Assembly (NCBI RefSeq): GCF_031143425.1
Contig: NC_090447.1
Location: forward strand, 851,637,760-851,701,759
Length of the DNA: 64,000 nt
Direction of reading: 5' to 3'
From: Pleurodeles waltl
Lineage: Eukaryota; Chordata; Amphibia; Caudata; Salamandridae
Part shown: in pieces, positions 55,642 to 64,000 of the stretch
Layout of the letters: every line of letters starts with the position of its first letter
Numbering within the stretch: position 1 is the stretch's first letter
Notes under the pieces: generated by a model
What the model saw: only the letters and a program-made list of their open reading frames with translations
Told to the model about the DNA's origin: nothing
Database searches by the model: none
Made by a program: the position numbers and the translations under genes

Positions 55642-58539
55642 TGTAGGAAGCTGGCCTGGCAGCTTAGGCTGATAGAGGTAGCTATAGCAAAGCAACTTAG
55701 GCTGAACTAGGAGACATACAAAGCTCCTACTATACCACTTATCTCATATACCACTATATCACAAGAAAACACAATACTCAGAGTTACTAAAAATAAAGGT
55801 ACTTTATTTTAGTGACAATATGCCAAAAGTATCTCAGAGGATACACTCCCTTAGGAGGTAAGAAATATACACAAATGATATGTACACAAACCAAAATCAG
55901 GTAAGTAACAGTTAGAAAAGTAGTTCAAACAATGTAGAATCACAATAGAATGCAATAGGGAGAAATAGGCCTAGGGGCAACACAAACCATATACTCCAAA
56001 AGTGGAATGCGAACCACGAATGGACCCCAGGCCAAGTGTAGTGTGTAGAGGGTCGCTGGTAGTGTAAGGAAACACTAAGAGTGTCCAAGATACCCCACCC
56101 CAAGATGCTGAAAAGTAGGAGTAAAGTTACCCTACTACCCCAGAAAGACAGTAAAGTCTAGGTAGGGGATTCTGCAAGGACAGCAACTGACTGCAAAACA
56201 CTGAAGACGGATTCCTGGACCTGAGGACCTGTAAAGGAAGGGGACCAAGTCCAAGAATCACGCAAGTGTCCGTGGGGGGCAGGAGCCCACTAAACCCTGG
56301 ATGAACGTGCAAAAGGGCTGCCTCTGGGTGGAAGAAGCCAGAGATTCTACAACAACGGAAGGTGACAGGAACTTCTCCTTGGGTCAGAAGATGTCCCACG
56401 GCATGCTGGAGGATGCAGAGTTGTTTTCACGCAGAAAGACCACAAACAAGCCTTGCTAGCTGCAAGAGTCACAGTTGAGGATTTTGGGTGCTGCTAAGGG
56501 CCAGAAAGGACCAGGAGGTCGTCCCTTGGAGGAGAAGACAGAGGGGGCACTCAGCAACTCAGAGAGCCCCCGCAGAAGCAGGCTGCACCCGCAGAAGTAC
56601 CTGAACAGGTACTTAGAAGATCTGAGGACAGTGGTCAACTCAGAGTCACAAAGGAGGGTCCCACAACATCGGAGTCCAACTCAGTGAGTTGGGCAATGCA
56701 GGACAGAGTGCTGGGGACCTGGGCTAGGTGGTGCACAAAGGAAGTCTTCCAAAACTGCACAGAAGCCCGAGCAGCTGCAGTTCACGCAGTACACAGGATT
56801 ACTATCTGGTGTGGGGAGGCAAGGACTTACCTCCACCAAATTTGGACAGAAGGGCCACTGGACTGTGGGAAACACTTGGAGCCAGCTCCTGTGTTTCAGG
56901 GACCGCGCTCGTCAGGATGAGAGGGGACACAGAGGACTGGTGATGCAGAAGTTTGGTGCCTGCGTTGGCAGGGGGAAGATTTTGTCGACCCACGGGAGAT
57001 TTCTTCTTGGCTTCCAGTGCAGGGTGAAGGCAGACAGCCCTCAGAGCATGCACCACCAGGAAACAGTTGAGAAAGCCGGCAGGATGAGGCGCTACAATGT
57101 TGCTGGTAGTCTTCTTGCTACTTTGTTGCGGTTATGCAGGCGTCCTGGAGCAGTCAGCGGTCGATCCTTGGCAGAAGTCGAAGAGGGAAGTGCAGAGGAA
57201 CTCTGGTGAGCTCTTGCATTCATTATCTGAGGAATAGCCCACAGGAGAGACCCTAAATAGCCCACAGAGGAGGATTGGATACTGAGAAAGGTAAGCACCT
57301 ATCAGGAGGGGTCTCTGACGTCACCTGCTGGCACTGGCCACTCAGAGCTGTCCATTGTGCCCTCACACCTCTGCATCCAAGATGGCAGAGGTCTGGGACA
57401 CACTGGAGGAGCTCTGGGCACCTCCCCTGGGAGGTGCTGGTCAGGGGAGTGGTCACTCCCCTTTCCTTTGTCTAGTTTTGTGCAAGAGCAGGGCTGGGGG
57501 ATCCCTGAACCGGTGTAGACTGGCTTATGCAGAGAGGGCACCATCTGTGCCCATCAAAGCATTTCCAGAGGCTGGGGGAGGCTACTCCTCCCCAGCCCTT
57601 CACACCTATTTCCAAAGGGAGAGGGTGTAACACCCTCTCTCAGAGGAAATTCTTTGTTCTGCCTTCCTGGGACCAGGCTGCCCAGGCCCCAGGGAGGCAG
57701 AAAACCTGTCTGAGGGGTTGGCAGCAGCAGTAGCTGCAGTGGAGACCCCGGAAAGTTAGTTTGGCAGTACCCGGGCTCTGTGCTAGAGACCCGGGAATGC
57801 ATGGAATTGTCCCCCCAATACCAGAATGGTGTTGGGGGGACAATTCCATGATCCTAGACATGTTACATGACCATGTGCGTAGTTAACGTGGTGACACTAC
57901 ATATAGATATTGACCTATATGTAGTGCACACGTGTAATGGTGTCCCCGCACTCACAAAGTCCGGGGAATTTGCCCTGAACAATGTGGGGGCACCTTGGCT
58001 AGTGCCAGGGTACCCACACACTAAGTCATTTGCACCTAACTTTCACCAAGTGAGGGTTAGACATATAGATGACTTATAAGTTACTTAAGTGCAGTGTAAG
58101 ATGGCTGTCAAATAACGTGGACGTTATTTCACTCAGGCTGCAGTGGCAGTCCTGTGTAAGAATTGTCTGAGCTCCCTATGGGTGGCAAAAGAAATGCTGC
58201 AGCCCATAGGGATCTCCTGGAACCCCAATACCCTGGGTACCTAGGTACCATATACAAGGGAATTATAAGAGTGTTCCAGTGTGCCAATGAGAAGTGGTAA
58301 AATTAGTCACTAGCCTGTTTGACAATTTTAAAAGCAGAGAGAGCATCAACACTGAGGTTCTGGTTAGCAGAGCCTCAGTGATACAGTTAGGCACCAGACA
58401 AGGAACACACACAGGGCATACTTTATGAGCACTGGGGTCCTGGCTAGCAGGATCCCAGTGACACATAGGCAAAAACAAACATATATACAGTAAAAATGGG
58501 GGTAACATGCCAGGCAAGATGGTACTTTTCTACATGCTC
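55637..58539 (-). mobile_element. Solo LTR (55642-58534) with TGCTC duplication
   Basis: A 2893-bp LTR from TGTAGGAAGCTGG to TACTTTTCTACA is flanked by TGCTC at 55637-55641 and 58535-58539, a perfect 5-bp duplication. It lies inside the leader of the second Gmr1-like copy, whose A/T-rich leader resumes at 58535. The LTR lacks about 80 bp after its first 20 bases relative to other copies. CRE at 57316-57323. Confidence 0.93.
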
Positions 58540-58629
58540 TAAGTATTGGAGCAAGTGTTTCTTGTGAAAAGCACTAGTAACAAAGTGGTAAAGCAATTGC
58601 AAGTACTAAACCCACTGCTGACCCACTAA
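58535..58629 (-). other. Leader remainder and diverged primer site of second Gmr1-like copy
   Basis: Continues the leader interrupted at 55641 and ends AAACCCACTGCTGACCCACTAA beside the LTR start at 58630. This is a diverged counterpart of the primer site at 50878-50897. Confidence 0.65.
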
Positions 58630-58849
58630 TGTAGGAGGCTTGTCTGGTTGGTAGTAGGTACCTTGGGAACTTACACCTTATACCAGGTCCAGTTATCTCT
58701 TATTAGTGAAATGTAGTAGTGTTCTAGCAGCTTAGGCTGATAGAGGTAGCTGTAGCAGAGCAGCTTAGGCTGAACTAGGAGAAATGCAAAGCTCATGCAA
58801 TACTACTTATAGTTACACAGTACTTATACACAAGCAAAGACAATACTCA
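58630..58849 (-). mobile_element. LTR fragment of second Gmr1-like copy
   Basis: Begins TGTAGGAGGCTTG and follows the family LTR for 220 bp to CAATACTCA, where Harbinger B interrupts it. The remainder lies beyond the window, if present. Confidence 0.8.
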
Positions 58850-59246
58850 GGGGCATATTTATACTCCGTCTGCGCCGATTGTGCGTCAAAAATTTTGACG
58901 CACAATCAGCGCAAACGTTGCCCCATATTTAAACTTTGACGCCCGCGTACGACAAAATTCTGCTGTGTGCGTTATTTTTTGGATGCGGCAACCCGCCTTG
59001 CGTTAATTATATGCAAGGTAGGCGTTTCCGTCCAAAAAATGGCTTAAACGGCCGTGCATCGTATTTATGCTTTCGGGCAAAAATGACGCACGGCCGGGAG
59101 GCGGAGCTAGAAAATGACGCACAGCCCGATTTGCGTCAAAATTTAACACCTGGGTCAGGGCAGGCGTTAAAATGGGGCAAACACACCTGTATTTAATCAG
59201 AACACACAGAACAAACAGCAGAGCAGTAGAGCAGCAACAGGGAGCC

Positions 59247-60985
59247 ATGGAGGTGATTCTAATCCAGCGTGCACGCAGACGCAGAGCCCAGCAGCAACAA
59301 CAGCAGCTACAACAACACCAGCAGGGACCCCAAAGACAGCGCAGAAGGCAGAAGAGGATATTCCGCCCAAGAACAACCCTTCAGGGCCTCAGGGAACACA
59401 ACATCATACAGAGGTACCGGTTGAACTGGCAGGCCATTCAGCAGCTGCTGTGAAACATTGAACAGCAGTTGGCCCCCACTTTGGTGACACCCCGCACCAT
59501 CCCAACAGAAACAAAGCTGCTTGCCGTACTTCATATGCTGGCAAGTGGCTCTTTTCAAACAACTGGTGCCCTGGTTGGTGGAGTATCACAACCATCATTC
59601 TCTGCCTTTTTGCCCAAAGTACTGGACGCCATCATTCGACTGACACCCCGCCACATCTGCTTCCCTAACACACTGCAGAAGCAGCAGGAAACTAAACAGG
59701 GGTTCTACACAATCAGTGGCTTCCCACACGTCCTTGGTGCAATCGACTGCACACATGTACGCCTTGTGCCACCTGCTGCAACTGAACACCTCTACCGCAA
59801 CAGGAAGCACACACATTCCATCAACGTGCAGGCCATTGTCGATCACCGGGGATTGATCACCAACATCGTGGCTAAATATCCTGGGAGTGTACATGACTCA
59901 TACATCTTCCGTCACTGCACCATCAAAGAACACTTCCAGGATGGACGGTATGGCAATGGACTACTTGTTGGTAAGTACAAAAACCTACTTATATATACAC
60001 TGCACAGCAACCCTCTAGGACACACAACACATACACCACAACAGCAACATGTCGACAGCAATACACTGAGGTCGTGACATCGCAAGCCATGTTTCTTAAG
60101 TCACCATTGAACCTGTCACACATCGGAATTTACTGTACAGCCTAATGTGAAGACGTCAATGAGTGTGGTTGCCTAAATGTCACCTTGCAAATTGTAAGTG
60201 TCCCAATGACCTTTACATTAATACATTGCCTAAGTCTAAAGGTATGGGATTTCCAGGGTACTTTGATATGAACGTGTTAACAACACTTTCAATTTTAACT
60301 GTGCATGGAACTATCATCTCACCCCTAGTGAAGACACACAGACACCTGTATCACAAGTCACAATGCTAGGGAGGGCACACTGTACTGCAAATCCCAAAAC
60401 ATACTGCTGACAAACGGTTAGCAGGCAAACACTCGTTCAGCCAAGGAAACAACACAATGCAAATGGTACAGCCTACAAGCATAGGATGTCACATTAGTAC
60501 ACAAAAGAGTCACAGACAACACAAGACAACTACTGCCATGAAAGGTCTTTTCAATAGTGCCATCTACATCAACATGATCCCATTCATTTTCTCTTGCAGC
60601 TGATCAGGGGTATGGCATCCAGCCATGGATTATGACACCATTTGACAACCCGAGTACAGCTGCAGAGCGTGCATACAATGAGGCCCATAGGAGGACACGC
60701 AGCATTGTCGAGAGGACCTTCTGCATCCTCAAGTCAAGGTTCGGCTGCCTCGACATCACTGGTGGTAGCCTCCTATATTCCCCCGAGATGGTCTGTAGGA
60801 TCATCCTCACATGTGCAATATTGCACAACATTTGCATCAGAAGAAACATTCCCCTCCTGGAACCAGAGCCACACATGCCTGAAGAGGAGGAAGAGGAAGA
60901 TGCTGGCCTGCAACAGGAGGGGGAACTACAGAACACAGCTGCTGGTATACGCAGGCGGCAACAGATTGTAAATAATTTCTTCTGA
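59247..60985 (+). pseudogene. Harbinger B DDE transposase (HARBI1-like), one nonsense codon
   Basis: Exons 59247-59970 and 60600-60985 join across a GTAAGT donor and a TCTCTTGCAG acceptor; 1110 nt gives 369 residues, the usual HARBI1-like size. N terminus: an Arg/Gln-rich region (residues 8-35). Then a helix-turn-helix (SGSFQTTGALVGGVSQP, about 100-116), GAIDCTH with D167, GSVHDSY with D217, the spliced LLVADQGYG (239-247), and VERTFCIL with E279. An acidic tail ends VNNFF. The only defect seen is TGA at codon 69 (59451-59453). It is clearly distinct in sequence from transposase A. Stop-free apart from that codon, so the inactivation is recent. Confidence 0.9.
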
Positions 60986-61021
60986 ATATGATCACCTTCA
61001 CCACTTTAGTTAACTAATTTA

Positions 61022-61027
61022 AATAAA
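61022..61027 (+). terminator. Poly(A) signal after transposase B
   Basis: AATAAA lies 36 bp after the transposase stop codon. Confidence 0.6.
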
Positions 61028-63755
61028 CACCTATTATAATCACCATATCATGGTCTGGCTATTCCTTTTTACACACCTTCATCTCTACTTATCAGAATAA
61101 GAGTGTTGCCTCATTGAGCATTGCTGAGATACTGAGTAGGACACGGAACATCCCAGAGCTTATGTGATGCCTAACATACAATGGTCACATACACACACAC
61201 TCTTAATGACATATATCATGTATATATCTACTTTGAAGGCCTATAGCAGAAGACCACAACTATTTCACACATACATGTTGAAAGCAAGGTCCAACACAGC
61301 ATATGGCACACAACTATGACACCATCACTCAATAAGGGGAAAACAAGCCTCATACATGAGGCAGTCAATGTGCTTTGGCATCACTAACAGGAATGTCTGA
61401 CAAGACCGTTGACAGCAGTTAGTCCAACTGCATCCAATATTTGCAAGGAATATCTGTGACTAGAGTTCCATAGAAGCAGAACATAGACAGCACAAGTGCC
61501 CCACATATGACATGCATTGCGCACATGACATTCCATGCACATGTCAGCCCATTTCCTAACTCCTGACACACCTATGCACCTGGTCACAACCCACCTGTCG
61601 GAAGAGGTCCCTGGAATACTAAGATGTGTACCCTGATAATACCTCCTCTACACACACAGACCAACATTAGCAAACCAGTGTGCTACACCCTTTCCTAAGG
61701 TATGCCATTGTTATAGAACATCTGAGTGCATGGACGTCAGGTCAATTTATACACTGTCTTCTAGTTTCAAAGCCCTGTTAACACATGTAGATTGCTTCCC
61801 CTTGTGAAAATGTCTGTTGGCCCTTAGAATGCAAGTCTCACATACAGGACTGGTGAGAAACAGATGCAGCCCACACCTGTGATCACCTCCATGCACACCA
61901 CCCACTACAAAAAGCACTGCCCCTGATGATGCCTGGAACAGCATAGGAGTCGCCATTATGTCAAATACACCGTCAACCATTGATAGTAATTAAGCCGTGT
62001 AACACAGCCCTTGGGTTCATTTGTCACCTTAAAAAACACAGGATGTACACAGATTGACATGTCAACTGTCCAGTTTGTCCTCCAAACAGTCTCAGTCTGA
62101 CCACTGATTATTTAACTTGTCCAGTAGCTGGCTCCTGAATCATCTTGCATTCTGTCAGCCTGACTGGCAACTGTCTGTGCATCACACTAAAGTATCCCTG
62201 TGTCTACATATGTACCACACTTGCGTTAGCAAACCTCTCATTCATCAGGGGGCATTGGGCATGGGCTTCTTCCATGCATACACAAATACATTGTATAGCA
62301 TCATCTGCCTTTTAACTGTACCATTTGAGTTAAATCCTCTTGGAAATGCAAAATTCATGGCCCATCCCTTGTTTGGGTTGCATATATGAATGAATGACAA
62401 AGTGTGACAGTGTCCCAGGGTCATAGGCAGGGATTGGGTACGGGGATTTCAGCACAACCAGCAACCGCTGATAATGTACATGACTAACACACAAATGTCA
62501 GAACCATGACAGTTCACACACAGCATCACAGTGCGCATTACATAGTGATGGGCTGTGTGTGGTGAATAGCTGCAAGAATAAACAGCACAGAGGCTATGAT
62601 GTTCACAGATGCAGTGGGAAGTACAGAGGCCAACCTGTGTACAAATGTTGTAATGAAACCTGCCGGAACATGACAATTGAGACATTATCTCACTCAGCAC
62701 ACCAAGGTTGCCCTGTTGAATGTCTCATTACACGTCTTTAGTGACAGGGTGGGACCATCCACATGTTGGTTCACATGTCCACATCTACTTTACTCACATT
62801 GATCAACAAAGGATACTCAGTAGTTACAGGAATAGCTGCCACTGACTCATGATGAGTCCTGGTCCAAACTGTGACAAATTACACCCAAAACAATCTACAG
62901 GATCATCATTGGACCACACACATGAACAAGACACCTATGTGCAATTGATCAATGGAAATATGTGGACACGTGCTGTCTTGTATGCTGGTCCACCACAGCC
63001 ACTTGATAGTTGGGGCTTACTTCTATTGCCTCAACTGTGGTGTCATCATACATATGAGATTGACCCTTGTCTGTCTGTGCAAACAACATGGTACCCACTT
63101 CCTCAATGCATGTGTATGACTCACTGTGGGATTCATCAACTAGTGCCTAGGAAGCTGTTACCAATACTCTAGGACATAAGATGTAGAAATTGTGGACCTT
63201 TGACATGAACATGCGTCTGCCATCCATCTGGTGCATGCTATGTCACATGTGGTGTCTACGTGACCCTAAAACTTGGAAGTATACTTTGCAGGTGTTGTTA
63301 CATGTATGACTAACACATGCCCTTGCTCATTCCAATTTTTACTTGCATCTTAGGGTTGGACACATGGACGTCACATTCATACAACCAAATGTACAATAAT
63401 GCTTCATGTGATGTACACACACACTTGGTCAACCAACAAATTAGTTGTCAAAGCACACACTTTGAGCCAAAGCCAATTAGGTATTGTACATATGTGCGTC
63501 ACATTGCTATCCTCTCCTTATGGCAAACATGCACATTTTGTGCCACACATATATGTAGGGCACACTTATGACCATCTATGACGTCAGCCAACTGTAAACA
63601 TACTGTGAAGGGTGTAGTGGATGATGTTCCGCTGCAGTATGATGTCACACATGTGAACATACACCATCAACACCATACTGTCTTCAATTAGAAAATCTCT
63701 GATGTGTTCCAAATGTAAAATAACCAAAAAAGAAGTAAAAATGCCCCAAACCAGT
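61028..63755. other. Non-coding interior of Harbinger B, no gene seen
   Basis: About 2.7 kb with only short ORFs lacking any recognisable motif. I looked for a Myb/SANT partner on both strands and did not find one, so the partner gene, if this element has one, would be outside the window or lost. Confidence 0.45.
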
Positions 63756-64000
63756 TAATGCACTGTAATTTTGACGTCCCTAGCGGTGTGCGTCATTTTT
63801 TGTTGACCAAAACTGTATTTGCGTCATTTTTTTTGATGCACAGGAATGAAATTTAGACCGCATCCAGATATTTGTACAGTCCATGTATCATTATGTGGAT
63901 GCCGGTTAATATTCACGTCTGTGTGTCAAAAAAAATGACGCAAATACAGTTTTGTGCAACAAAAAATGATGCATAACGCGAAAAAGGCGGGACTTTTCAT

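Larger units (their letters stand above)
58850..64000 (+). mobile_element. PIF/Harbinger transposon B, right end outside the window
   Basis: Starts GGGGCATATTTATACTCCG within an LTR (preceded by TCA). The subterminal region carries a TGCGCCGATTGTGCGTCAAAA hairpin and matches the MITE at 18877 for about 200 bp. It contains a spliced transposase gene. GTGCGTCA-type motifs reappear from 63760 to the end of the window, which suggests the right end is near but not reached. It is at least 5.15 kb. Confidence 0.85.

Noticed and set aside
61384..61980. Candidate Myb partner gene of Harbinger B on the minus strand
   Set aside because: The short frames contain no SANT motif, no conserved Trp pattern and no splice-consistent extension.
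1..64000. tRNA, rRNA or other structured RNA genes
   Set aside because: No cloverleaf-like sequence with A and B boxes was recognised; the only tRNA-related signal is the primer-binding site.

Overview
The window is eukaryotic genomic DNA with no recognisable single-copy host gene. It is almost wall-to-wall transposable elements nested in one another. The mixture is long-LTR Ty3/Gypsy elements of the Gmr1 type, very large PIF/Harbinger DNA transposons with their MITEs, and an L2-like LINE. Spliced Harbinger genes and low gene density fit a giant amphibian genome, most likely a salamander or newt; that assignment is inference from element content, not from a host marker.

Layout. 1-3847: pieces of three LTRs of one family. 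4083-13009: Harbinger element A1 (8.9 kb, 3-bp ATA flanks) with three genes: a Myb/SANT gene (Myb1, +), the DDE transposase (-) and a second Myb/SANT gene (Myb2, +), then minisatellites. 13969-16901: a full LTR. 16902-20971: non-coding repeats holding a 915-bp Harbinger MITE (18877-19791, TGA flanks). 20972-23940: a solo LTR with a perfect CTGGG duplication. 23941-25552: an LTR-like dispersed repeat. 25553-27654 plus 36067-36560: an old gag-protease-integrase fragment of a Gmr1-like element, split by Harbinger A2 (27655-36066, inverted copy of A1).

36561-42113: a plus-oriented LTR fragment split by an L2-like LINE (about 36722-42066) with an intact 1008-residue ORF2 and a 5' UTR made of two 1.1-kb tandem monomers. 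42114-53892: a nearly complete Gmr1-like element on the minus strand. It has a 3' LTR carrying a 578-bp MITE, an intact 1050-codon pol whose integrase PRECEDES the reverse transcriptase, an intact 629-codon gag with a SCAN-like capsid and zinc knuckle, a leader with a putative tRNA-Leu primer site, and a 5' LTR. 53893-58849: a second, decayed copy (gag, leader, LTR) with a solo LTR (55642-58534, TGCTC duplication) inside its leader. 58850 to the end: a different Harbinger family (B) whose two-exon transposase has a single nonsense codon; its right end lies outside the window.

How the parts relate. Each autonomous Harbinger family has a matching MITE in the window (A: ACCGCC-rich ends; B: GTGCGTCAA-rich ends), so transposase plus Myb partners could act on them in trans. 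The most noteworthy systems are the three-gene Harbinger A element, seen twice with the same exon lengths, and the Gmr1-like element with integrase before reverse transcriptase, 2.9-kb LTRs and two LTRs of visibly different subfamilies.
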